Below, one piece after another: positions 1 to 6,676 of a stretch of DNA of 16,798 bases. This stretch comes from Burkholderiales bacterium. Its GTDB lineage: Bacteria; Pseudomonadota; Gammaproteobacteria; Burkholderiales; Usitatibacteraceae. The position numbers were made by a program, and so were the translations under genes. The stretch spans positions 1 to 16,798 of the forward strand of contig JACMOJ010000462.1 of the NCBI GenBank assembly GCA_014378085.1, written 5' to 3'. Under the pieces are notes generated by a model. The model worked only from the letters and a program-made list of their open reading frames with translations, was not told the DNA's origin and ran no database searches. How positions within the stretch are numbered: position 1 is the stretch's first letter; every line of letters begins with the position of its first letter.

Positions 1-1572
1 CACGTCTTCCGCTCAGATTCAGACACCGAGGTATTGCTGCATCTGTACCAAGAAAAAGGCACCGACATGCTGCAAAGCTTGCGCGGCATGTATGCCTTTG
101 CCCTCTGGGATGCCCGCAAACACGCGCTTCTGCTGGCGCGCGACCCATTCGGCATCAAGCCGCTCTACTACACCCCCGCGAACACTAACAACGGCACCCT
201 GCGCTTCGCCTCGCAAGTCAAGGCGCTGCTGGCTGGCGGCCAGATTGACACTGCCGCGGAGCCCGCAGGCCACACAGGTTTCTTTTTGTGGGGCAGCGTG
301 CCCGCGCCCTACACGCTTTACCGCGGCATTCGTGCGCTACCTGCCGGCCACTTTATGTGGGTGGGCGCGCAAGGCGAGGGCGATCCGCAATCGTTCTGCA
401 ACATTACCGACATCCTGGCCCACGCGGCCGCAAACCCCGCCCGCGGCACCCAGCGCGACGCGCTCGACGCCATCAGCGCGGCCGTGCGTGACAGCATCGC
501 CGCGCACCACGTGGCCGACGTGCCGGTGGGTATGTTCCTGTCTGCCGGCATCGATTCGGCCCTTATCACCGCGCTTTCGAGCGCGCATGGCGAGCAGCCG
601 CACACCTTAACGCTCGCTTTCGCCGAATATCTAGGCACGCCGAATGACGAATCTCCCTTAGCTGAGCAGCTGGCGACCCAGTTTGGCACCCGCCACGCTA
701 CTGTGAAGGTGCGCAAGGCCGATTTTGAGGAGCAGCGTGAAAAGCTACTGGCCGCCATGGACCAGCCCAGCATCGATGGCGTCAACTCTTGGTTCGTGTC
801 GCAAGCCGCCGCCACGCAAGGCATCAAGGTGGCACTGTCAGGGCTGGGGGGCGACGAGCTGCTTGCCTCGTACCCTAGTTTTGCTGAGCTGCCGCGTATT
901 CGCAATTTCGCCCGCCCGTTTGCGCGCTGGCCCGCCCTAGGCAAAACCGTGCGGCAAGCATCACTTCCCCTGCTGCGGCGTTTCACATCGCCCAAATATG
1001 CCGGCCTGCTGGAATACGGTGCAACGCTGGGCGGCGCATACCTGTTGCGGCGCTCGCTCTACATGCCGTGGGAACTGGGCCAAGTGCTCGACGTCGACCT
1101 AGCCCGCCAAGGTTGGCTCGACCTGCAATGCCGCGCCCGGCTTGACGCCACCACCGTTGGCATCCCGCAAGACCGATTGGCGGTGTCGGCCCTAGAAATG
1201 TCGTGGTATATGCGCCATCAGCTGCTTGCAGACAGCGACTGGGCGAGCATGGCGCACTCGCTCGAGTTGCGCGTGCCGTTTTTGGACGTGCCCTTGTTGC
1301 GCGCCGCTGCGCCCTGGCTGGCAGCCCACCCCGCGCTGACCAAACCTGAAATCGCGAAAGCACTTGCGCCCCAGCTGCCGCGCGAGCTGCTAGAAAAGCC
1401 CAAAACCGGGTTTTCTATTCCCGTGTGCGACTGGCTGATGAATGACCAGATTGAAATCAAAGAGCGTGGCTATCGTGGCTGGGCGCGCCATATTCATGCT
1501 GGCTGCATGAATCGCCGGGGCCACTTGCCGGGACCCAATTCATCTGCTTTGAACGCGAAAGTGACTGCGTGA
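1..1572 (+). CDS. Asparagine synthase-type glutamine amidotransferase, 5' partial
   Basis: The frame is open from base 1, so the start and the N-terminal catalytic Cys lie upstream; 523 residues are visible. Window codons 47-57 read RDPFGIKPLYY, a hallmark of the class II glutaminase domain. Codons 181-186 read SAGIDS, the ATP-pyrophosphatase P-loop, followed by SGLGGDELL (about 280-288) and KTGF (468-471), both typical of the synthetase domain. Family knowledge: such enzymes move ammonia from glutamine to an acyl-adenylated carboxylate. In polysaccharide loci they often amidate uronic acids rather than make free asparagine (WbpS of Pseudomonas aeruginosa O6 is the usual comparison). The usual family end (RGWAR, near codon 490) is followed by about 25 extra residues with no recognised motif. 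The TGA overlaps the GTG of the next, broken gene. The family call is firm; the acceptor is inferred from context. Confidence 0.93.
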   Translation, partial: HVFRSDSDTEVLLHLYQEKGTDMLQSLRGMYAFALWDARKHALLLARDPFGIKPLYYTPANTNNGTLRFASQVKALLAGGQIDTAAEPAGHTGFFLWGSVPAPYTLYRGIRALPAGHFMWVGAQGEGDPQSFCNITDILAHAAANPARGTQRDALDAISAAVRDSIAAHHVADVPVGMFLSAGIDSALITALSSAHGEQPHTLTLAFAEYLGTPNDESPLAEQLATQFGTRHATVKVRKADFEEQREKLLAAMDQPSIDGVNSWFVSQAAATQGIKVALSGLGGDELLASYPSFAELPRIRNFARPFARWPALGKTVRQASLPLLRRFTSPKYAGLLEYGATLGGAYLLRRSLYMPWELGQVLDVDLARQGWLDLQCRARLDATTVGIPQDRLAVSALEMSWYMRHQLLADSDWASMAHSLELRVPFLDVPLLRAAAPWLAAHPALTKPEIAKALAPQLPRELLEKPKTGFSIPVCDWLMNDQIEIKERGYRGWARHIHAGCMNRRGHLPGPNSSALNAKVTA

Positions 1573-1742
1573 ACTCGCCGCGCCTGACTAGCATTGACGC
1601 GCTGCGCGGCATTGCATCCCTCGCCGTTTGCTGGTTTCACATGACCAATGGTTATGGCGAAGACAGCCTGGTTCGGTCCAGCGGTCGTTACGGCTGGCTC
1701 GGCGTCGAGGTGTTCTTCGTGTTGTCGGGCTTCATCATTCCC
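1569..1742 (+). pseudogene. Acyltransferase-3 (OafA-like) gene, 5' remnant
   Basis: The GTG at 1569 overlaps the upstream TGA (GTGA), the arrangement of an intact operon gene. The first ~57 codons are a good acyltransferase-3 N-terminus: SIDALRGIASLAV, the membrane helix with the conserved His (WFH), then GVEVFFVLSGFIIP. Similarity stops abruptly at about 1742. In-frame reading runs on to a TAA at 1872-1874 (101 codons in all), but that tail is out-of-frame sequence of a dehydrogenase. Full-length members have about 350 residues and ten or so helices, so nearly all of the protein is missing. The original enzyme would have acylated (often acetylated) a sugar at the inner membrane. I read this as a dead gene left by a deletion or recombination. 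Confidence 0.85.
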
Positions 1743-2066
1743 AGAACCATCTGTGCAACACTCGTGTGCTTGATCTGGTACTCGAGCGGCAAGCGTTTGG
1801 CACCCACGTGGATTTGCACGACCTGCATGCCGACCAGGTCGATGCGAGCCGCGAATATGGAGTCAGCTTGTTAAGCGCCCTGCCTGAACCGGGTGATTAC
1901 GCTGCCTTGGTTGTTGCCGTAGCGCACGATGAGTTTCGGCAACTCGGCATCGGCGGGCTTTGGCCGCCCAGCCAGTGGGCGGGCGGTAATTTATGAGCTC
2001 AAGGGACTGTTCAAAAAGGACGAGGTTGATGGCCAGCTTTGGGCCTTATCAACGGCGGCGATATAA
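1742..2066 (+). pseudogene. UDP-sugar 6-dehydrogenase (WbpO/TviB type), 3' remnant with frameshift
   Basis: From about 1742 the frame starting at positions 2 mod 3 reads NTRVLDLVLERQAFGTHVDL, then HADQ, EYGVSLL and AALVVAVAHDEF. This is the order seen in the C-terminal UDP-binding domain of nucleotide-sugar dehydrogenases. It hits a TGA at 1994-1996. The true C-terminus continues in the next frame as VIYELKG and VDGQL, ending with the TAA at 2064-2066. The shift therefore lies between about 1942 and 1986. Some normally conserved residues also differ (HDL where HDP is usual). The N-terminal NAD domain and catalytic Cys are absent and there is no start codon. The intact family oxidises UDP-GlcNAc or UDP-GalNAc to the uronic acid. 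Clearly a relic; the exact sugar specificity cannot be told. Confidence 0.8.
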
Positions 2067-2094
2067 GATCACTTTCGGCCAAAGGCCTATGTAA

Positions 2095-3213
2095 ATGCGC
2101 AATTCAAATCCCGCCGGACAAGGTCGAGCATTTTTTGCTCTCTGGAGTCCCGAAATGGCGTCACGAGGGGGCGTGCAGAGTTACATGTGGCGTTTGTGGG
2201 AAATGCTTGCCGCCATCCATGAAACCCATGACAGTCAGGTGACCGGCTTGTCGCTCATGGACACGCCAGGCGCACTTGCTGCCTGGGCCAATGCCGCCCC
2301 ATTCAGGCCCACAGGCGCAAGCGGGCGCAAATTGGGTTTCATGCGACGAGCTTTTTGTGAACGCAAAGGCGTTGATTGTGTCGTCGTTGGGCACTTGCAT
2401 TTGGCACCCGTCGCATGGCTGGCCAAGCTTTTACGTCGTATCAATCGCTACGTGGTCGTGCTGCATGGCGTTGAAGCTTGGGAGCGCGGTACCTGGGCCC
2501 AGCGAATGGGGCTTCGGTATGCCGATGCGGTGGTGGCAACCACCCGCTACACCGCACAAACCTGCGCCGCAGTCAATCAACTGACCATGCAAAACTTCCA
2601 GGTCATCCCCCTGTGCGCGGAGCCAGCGCCGACAATGCCCGACCCCAATTTCGCGCTGGATGGCGACTGCCCTATCCTGTTCGTCGGTCGATTGGCAACA
2701 AACGAGAAATACAAAGGCCTCGAAACCTTGATGGGAGCTATCTCGCGCATAAGTGCGAACGTACCCTGCAAACTGCATGTGATTGGCGATGGCGATGACC
2801 GCGCCCGCCTGCAGGCGCTGGCGCGGACCCTTGGGTTATCGGAGGATAACGTGCAATTTTACGGGCGAGTGAGTGATGCGGTCTTGCAGGCCGCCTACCT
2901 CAGCGCAAAAGTGTTTGCGATGCCCAGTGCCCGCGAAGGTTTTGGCATTGTGTTCTTGGAAGCAATGCGCCGTGCCGTACCTTGCATAGGTGGCGCGCAT
3001 GGCGGGACGCCCGAGGTGTTCCGTGACGGAACTGAAGGCTTTCAAGTGAATTATGAGGACGTGGCTACGCTTTCCCAACGCTTGCAGACTTTGATCACGG
3101 ACGAAAAGCTGCATTTACGTTTTGCCATTGCAGGACAACAGCGATTTGGTCTGGAATATACGTTCACGCCGTTTCTTCAGCGCTGGTCAGCTTTGATTTA
3201 CACGCACCATTAG
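2095..3213 (+). CDS. GT4-family glycosyltransferase
   Basis: A 372-residue GT-B fold enzyme expected in the cytoplasm, transferring a sugar from a nucleotide donor to the lipid-linked glycan. The N-terminal strand and glycine loop read FFALWSPEMASRGGVQSY (13-30). LHGVEAWERG (123-132) suits the acceptor half. The donor half shows ILFVGRLATNEKYKG (194-208), IGDGDDR (230-236), and the GT4 EX7E motif at E281 and E289 (REGFGIVFLE). Length is normal for GT4. ATG 2095 is preferred over the in-frame ATG at 2155 because the latter would remove the first beta strand. An AAAGG about 10 nt upstream is only a fair ribosome site. It is the first intact gene after the pseudogene scar and ends 7 nt before the exporter permease. 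Sugar and linkage are unknown. Confidence 0.9.
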   Translation: MRNSNPAGQGRAFFALWSPEMASRGGVQSYMWRLWEMLAAIHETHDSQVTGLSLMDTPGALAAWANAAPFRPTGASGRKLGFMRRAFCERKGVDCVVVGHLHLAPVAWLAKLLRRINRYVVVLHGVEAWERGTWAQRMGLRYADAVVATTRYTAQTCAAVNQLTMQNFQVIPLCAEPAPTMPDPNFALDGDCPILFVGRLATNEKYKGLETLMGAISRISANVPCKLHVIGDGDDRARLQALARTLGLSEDNVQFYGRVSDAVLQAAYLSAKVFAMPSAREGFGIVFLEAMRRAVPCIGGAHGGTPEVFRDGTEGFQVNYEDVATLSQRLQTLITDEKLHLRFAIAGQQRFGLEYTFTPFLQRWSALIYTHH

Positions 3214-3215
3214 GG
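3212..3215 (+). promoter_or_regulatory. Ribosome binding site for wzm GTG start
   Basis: AGGG lies 5 nt before the GTG at 3221 and overlaps the previous gene's stop. It favours 3221 over the in-frame GTG at 3287, whose upstream sequence is a poorer match. Confidence 0.5.
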
Positions 3216-3220
3216 TTGCA

Positions 3221-4126
3221 GTGATCTGTAAAACATCAAAAAATTATTCCCTTTCAACACCATCAGCCTTCAAAAACAAGAATGCCGTGAGCTCAGTTAA
3301 ACAGCAAGAAATCCTCATCATTGAACCCGGACTTGCCGCGCGTCACTACTGGCGCGACCTATGGAGTTACCGGGAACTCTTTTTTGTGCTCGCCTGGCGC
3401 GACGTGGCTGTGCGCTACAAACAAACCGTCATCGGCTTGGTCTGGGCATTAATACAGCCCTTGCTCACCATGATCGTCTTTACATTCATCTTTAGCAAGG
3501 TGGCCAAGTTGCCGACTGAGGGCGTTGCCCCTTACGCCCTGCTGGTTTATGTAGGTCTATTGCCGTGGCAGCTTTTCGCCGCCTCGTTGACGGGCGCTTC
3601 GGGCAGCCTCATTGGTAACGCCAACCTCATCAGCAAGGTTTACTTCCCGCGCCTCATCGTGCCCACCGCCGCCGTCGTGGTTTCGTTCCTCGATTTTCTG
3701 ATCAGCTTCATCATCCTCATCGGTCTAATGCTGTGGTACCAGTTTTTGCCTGGTTGGCAGATTCTCACGCTGCCGCTCTTCGTGATGATGGCCTTCCTCG
3801 CGAGCATTGGGCCGGGGCTGTGGATTACGTCACTCAACGTCAAATATCGCGATTTCCGCTACATCATCCCGTTCATGGTCCAGTTCGGCCTGTACGTTTC
3901 CCCCGTCGGATTCAGTTCCGCCGTGGTACCGGCAGAATGGCGGCTGCTGTATTCACTCAACCCGGTGGTCGGCGTTATAGATGGCTTCCGATGGGCCATC
4001 ATCGGAGGCGAATCGCGTATTTACTTACCAGGCTTTCTGCTCAGTGGGGGGGTGATTGTGTTCTTCCTCTGGCTTGGCATCCGCCAGTTTCGCACGATGG
4101 AAAAGAGCTTCGCCGATCTGATTTAA
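3221..4126 (+). CDS. wzm: Polysaccharide ABC exporter, permease subunit Wzm
   Basis: An ABC-2 type inner-membrane permease that forms, as a dimer, the channel for lipid-linked polysaccharide; its ATPase partner is the next gene. With the GTG at 3221 it has 301 residues. The cytoplasmic start contains IIEPG (33-37) and YRELFFVLAWRDVAVRYKQT (50-69), the amphipathic segment typical of Wzm/KpsM-like permeases. Six hydrophobic segments follow, near 70-95, 104-122, 148-172, 179-202, 214-232 and 269-288. GNANLISKVYFPR (132-144) and NVKYRDFRY (206-214) are strongly conserved family features. An in-frame GTG at 3287 would give a product about 22 residues shorter, closer to the usual length; both starts are possible. 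Family assignment is very secure. Confidence 0.95.
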   Translation: MICKTSKNYSLSTPSAFKNKNAVSSVKQQEILIIEPGLAARHYWRDLWSYRELFFVLAWRDVAVRYKQTVIGLVWALIQPLLTMIVFTFIFSKVAKLPTEGVAPYALLVYVGLLPWQLFAASLTGASGSLIGNANLISKVYFPRLIVPTAAVVVSFLDFLISFIILIGLMLWYQFLPGWQILTLPLFVMMAFLASIGPGLWITSLNVKYRDFRYIIPFMVQFGLYVSPVGFSSAVVPAEWRLLYSLNPVVGVIDGFRWAIIGGESRIYLPGFLLSGGVIVFFLWLGIRQFRTMEKSFADLI

Positions 4127-4173
4127 CCAATCTTCGTCCGCTGCCAATGCAGGAACGGCGCCCCGCTGAAAAG

Positions 4174-5445
4174 ATGTCTGAAGAAATAAAAACCACACCA
4201 ATGTCCGATATTGCCATTTCTATAGAGCACCTTTCCAAAAGCTACCTAGTTGGTCACAACACGGCTCGCGCGGAGCGTTACACCGCATTGCGCGACGTTG
4301 TCTCGCGCAATGCGCGCAATTTGGTGCGAAAAACGCGCGACATGCTCAGCGGCCGTGCCATCGTGCAGGGCGACGAAGTGGAGGAGTTCTGGGCACTAAA
4401 AGACGTTTCCTTCGAGGTCAAGCGCGGCGAGGTGTTGGGCGTTATCGGCCGTAACGGTGCTGGGAAGTCAACATTGCTAAAAATTCTTAGCCGGATCACG
4501 GCGCCTACGGACGGTCGGATCAAGATTGCAGGCCGTGTTGCCAGCTTGCTTGAGGTTGGGACAGGATTTCATCCAGAGCTATCGGGCCGTGAGAACATTT
4601 TTCTCAATGGTGCAATCCTCGGCATGAAACGCATCGAAATTCAGCGCAAATTTGATGAAATCGTAGCATTTGCTGAAGTTGAGAGGTTTCTTGACATGCC
4701 GGTGAAACGTTATAGCAGCGGGATGTATGCGCGCTTGGCATTTTCCGTAGCCGCACATTTAGAGCCTGATGTACTTATCGTCGATGAAGTCCTCGCGGTT
4801 GGCGACGCATCGTTCCAGAAAAAATGTATGGGGGCCATGCGTGATGCATCCACGCGAGACGGCAAGACAGTATTGTTTGTAAGTCACAACCTTAGCGCCA
4901 TCAGAACACTATGCACAAGTAGTCTTGTCCTATCTGGTGGGGAACAGGTTTTCTCCGGTCCTGTAGCGGATGGACTCGCTCGATATGCAAAATTAACTGA
5001 AATAAGCGAAGTTCATCGATCACTTGATAGAACGCGACCATGCATTGAGGGTGCGTCAGTTGACGAAGAATTAGCCAGTGAGGGGCATCTTGCGCTGCGG
5101 GTGCTGTTCAGCTCCCCTTGGACGTTGAGCCCGGTGCTAATCGGCGCCGTTATTCATAACGAACAACGTATGCCGATTTTTGGAATCAACACAGATCTCG
5201 ATCCGTCGAATGTCCCCATTTCCGCGAAGAGTGGCGTCGCTGTTCTAAAAATTCAGAATCTTTCCTTATATTCTGGCACTTACACAGTTGATATTTATCT
5301 CGGTGAAAAGAATGAAAATTATGACGTGGTTGAAAGCGCGGTAACATTCACGTTTATTTCGCCGTCAAATTTAACAAGTGGATTGAGTACAGATTTAATA
5401 GGATCTATGCGAGTAAATGGTCAGTGGCGGATTTTGTCCAAATAA
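4174..5445 (+). CDS. wzt: Polysaccharide ABC exporter, ATPase Wzt with C-terminal glycan-recognition domain
   Basis: The ATPase that powers Wzm-mediated export; 423 residues from ATG 4174. Residues 92-100 (GRNGAGKST) are Walker A, 180-184 (YSSGM) the ABC signature, 200-205 (VLIVDE) Walker B, and H238 the switch histidine. After a linker near 275-300 comes a domain of about 130 residues, predicted mostly beta and including IFGINT. This matches the Wzt C-terminal carbohydrate-binding domain, which in studied O-antigens recognises the terminal modification of the finished chain. ATG 4201 is an alternative start, and neither has a strong ribosome site. ATG 4147 also lies in frame but would add a poor N-terminus. 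The frame stays open far upstream only as an overlap with wzm. GC falls along the gene: one 60-nt row at 4381 is 58%, and rows at 5281 and 5341 are 37% and 32%. Confidence 0.94.
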   Translation: MSEEIKTTPMSDIAISIEHLSKSYLVGHNTARAERYTALRDVVSRNARNLVRKTRDMLSGRAIVQGDEVEEFWALKDVSFEVKRGEVLGVIGRNGAGKSTLLKILSRITAPTDGRIKIAGRVASLLEVGTGFHPELSGRENIFLNGAILGMKRIEIQRKFDEIVAFAEVERFLDMPVKRYSSGMYARLAFSVAAHLEPDVLIVDEVLAVGDASFQKKCMGAMRDASTRDGKTVLFVSHNLSAIRTLCTSSLVLSGGEQVFSGPVADGLARYAKLTEISEVHRSLDRTRPCIEGASVDEELASEGHLALRVLFSSPWTLSPVLIGAVIHNEQRMPIFGINTDLDPSNVPISAKSGVAVLKIQNLSLYSGTYTVDIYLGEKNENYDVVESAVTFTFISPSNLTSGLSTDLIGSMRVNGQWRILSK

Positions 5446-5500
5446 TAGAAAATTTTCAAATAATATGATGAATATATTTTATAACATCCTAGAAAATTTT
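5446..5500 (+). repeat. 11-bp direct repeat TAGAAAATTTT in the wzt-DUF1919 gap
   Basis: TAGAAAATTTT occurs at 5446-5456 and again at 5490-5500, 44 nt apart, in the 65-nt AT-rich gap after wzt. The second copy leads straight into the T5 run just before the next gene. It may only reflect base composition. I see no clear -35/-10 pair or terminator hairpin here. Confidence 0.45.
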
Positions 5501-5510
5501 TCGTGGTTTA

Positions 5511-6140
5511 TTGAAAAAACGCATCAAAAATACAAAATTTGTAATTATATCAGATAACTGCTGGGGTTGCGACATATATAAAATATTAAATAGAAAATAT
5601 AATGCGCCATTCGTGGGTCCTTATGTTTATCCAGATTGCTATTTAAATTTACTTAAAAATTTCGACGAATATAACAAATCACCACTAAAATTTTCAATTC
5701 GTTCAAAGTATGTTGATGCTAAAAAAGTTTATCCTAATGGTATTCTTGTGAATAATATTGAAATACATTTTTTACATTACACAACGGAGCAAGAGGCTGC
5801 TGTCAAGTGGCGGACACGAGTCGCTAGCATGTATCGAGATATGGCCGATAGCGTTCCCATTTATGTGAAAATTGACGATAGGGATGATTTGAGCAGTAGC
5901 CATATTGAACAGTTCATGTTATTGCCATTTACCAATAAAATTTCAATCGGGATTGACGTAAGAAACTACCTTAATCACATCACCGTTAAAACTTTAAAAG
6001 ATCCATTAGGTTATTCCGTCGTAAATGGCAAAGATTTATTTAGGAAAAGAAACAAATATTTTGATATGTCGCTGTGGTTAAAAAGTGGCATCGTACGAAA
6101 AACATTAATTTCCAATATTTTTGCGGGACGCATATTTTGA
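5511..6140 (+). CDS. DUF1919-like protein of unknown function
   Basis: A 209-residue soluble protein from TTG 5511. It shows the features I associate with DUF1919: VIISDNCWG (11-19), APFVGPYV (32-39), an EIHFLHYTTEQEAAVKW block (84-100) with the acidic-aromatic pattern EIHFLHY, and KIDDRDD (120-126). Members occur in polysaccharide loci, but I know of no settled reaction. The region is extremely AT-rich, unlike its neighbours. The start is doubtful: no ATG exists in this frame, the frame is closed by a TAG at 5490-5492, and no good ribosome site precedes the TTG. An ATG at 5468 in another frame would join this frame if the T5 run at 5497-5501 had one T fewer, adding MNIFYNILENF and five more residues. 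It may thus be a frameshifted gene. The stop overlaps the next start (TTGA). Confidence 0.75.
   Translation: MKKRIKNTKFVIISDNCWGCDIYKILNRKYNAPFVGPYVYPDCYLNLLKNFDEYNKSPLKFSIRSKYVDAKKVYPNGILVNNIEIHFLHYTTEQEAAVKWRTRVASMYRDMADSVPIYVKIDDRDDLSSSHIEQFMLLPFTNKISIGIDVRNYLNHITVKTLKDPLGYSVVNGKDLFRKRNKYFDMSLWLKSGIVRKTLISNIFAGRIF
6125..6128 (+). promoter_or_regulatory. Ribosome binding site for acetyltransferase TTG start
   Basis: GGGA (in GCGGGA, 6123-6128) lies 8 nt before the TTG at 6137. Together with the TTGA overlap it supports that start over the GTG at 6074 inside the upstream gene. Confidence 0.45.
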
Positions 6141-6676
6141 AATTAGGCGATGTCGTTCAGTTTTATAGGCACTTATTGCTTTTAGGACGTGGCTTTGAAA
6201 TTGATCGTACGTGTTACATTAGCAGGAGGGTCTCATTTGGTGCATTCGCTAGAAAAAAAGAGAAGGTTTCAGTTGAAATTGGTGCTCAAAGTGAACTCGC
6301 TGAGGGCGTACAAATAAATCCGTGGTTTGGTCGAGTAGTAATTGGCAGGAATGTTTTCATTGGTCCATATGTCGTGATTTATGGTCATGGTGGCGTAGAA
6401 ATAGGTGATAACTCGCTCATCGCAATGCACACTTGCATCGTCTCGTCTAATCACACTGTGCTAGGTCGTGATGATCTTATTCGATATCAGCCGGATTTGC
6501 CCCTTCCTACAAGAATCGGGCGTGACGTGTGGCTTGGTGCTGGTGTGAGAGTTATGGGTGGAGTAACTGTGGGTGATGGTTGTGTCGTAGGTGCTGGTGC
6601 AGTTGTTGTTAAGGACCTGCCACCATATTCAATATCGGTGGGCGTGCCAGCAAAAGTAATGGCATTCAGGGAATGA
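6137..6676 (+). CDS. Hexapeptide-repeat (left-handed beta-helix) O-acetyltransferase
   Basis: A 179-residue LbH enzyme of the WbbJ/LacA/maltose-acetyltransferase group, expected to form a trimer and move acetyl from acetyl-CoA to a sugar hydroxyl. Isoleucine/valine-rich hexapeptide turns run from about 46 to 160 (VVIGRNVFIG at 67-76, VEIGDNSLIA at 87-96, TRIGRDVWLGAGV at 125-137). SSNH at 103-106 supplies the usual catalytic His (H106), and GVPAK (169-173) is the classic C-terminal motif. A frame exists back to GTG 6074, but those ~21 codons overlap the upstream gene and look unrelated, so TTG 6137 with a TTGA overlap is chosen. ATGA overlap joins it to the next gene. It likely O-acetylates the glycan or a sugar precursor; the acceptor is unknown. 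GC is low at the start and rises downstream. Confidence 0.9.
   Translation: MKLGDVVQFYRHLLLLGRGFEIDRTCYISRRVSFGAFARKKEKVSVEIGAQSELAEGVQINPWFGRVVIGRNVFIGPYVVIYGHGGVEIGDNSLIAMHTCIVSSNHTVLGRDDLIRYQPDLPLPTRIGRDVWLGAGVRVMGGVTVGDGCVVGAGAVVVKDLPPYSISVGVPAKVMAFRE

Larger units (their letters stand above)
4600..6660. other. Low-GC segment inside a GC-rich locus
   Basis: GC counts on single 60-nt rows: 58% at 4381, 40% at 4621, 43% at 5221, 32% at 5341, 30% at 5521 and 20% at 5641, against 58% at 61 and 70% at 16561. The fall starts inside wzt and is deepest in the DUF1919-like gene. Edges are gradual, so the coordinates are approximate. Confidence 0.7.

Noticed and set aside
318..995. Long open frame on the minus strand opposite the amidotransferase (225 codons)
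   Set aside because: A mirror of GC-rich codons in a well-supported + strand gene; its protein shows no recognisable domain. Similar minus-strand frames at 983-1363, 11311-11760, 15553-16194 and 16218-16715 are rejected for the same reason.
1628..1741. Coding start for the dehydrogenase frame before the junction
   Set aside because: Before about 1742 this frame is only the shifted reading of the acyltransferase remnant.
1964..1982. CCGCCC/GGGCGG hairpin as a terminator
   Set aside because: Six-base stem with no U-tract after it, inside former coding sequence, with the operon continuing downstream.
1982..1991. GGCGGTA-like sequence resembling the ops/JUMPstart element of polysaccharide operons
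   Set aside because: It misses the later ops bases, lies mid-locus, and is explained by the codons leading into VIYELKG of the dehydrogenase relic.
3733..4173. N-terminal extension of the wzt frame across the 3' half of wzm
   Set aside because: Wzm is clearly coding in the other frame there, and the extension has no ABC-ATPase features; the family start falls near 4174-4201.
5446..5510. Internal promoter in the AT-rich gap after wzt
   Set aside because: Many A/T hexamers resemble a -10 box by composition alone and no credible -35 with correct spacing stands out.
6074..6136. Upstream GTG start for the acetyltransferase
   Set aside because: The extra residues overlap the DUF1919-like gene and do not resemble LbH N-termini; the TTGA overlap at 6137 fits the style of the operon.
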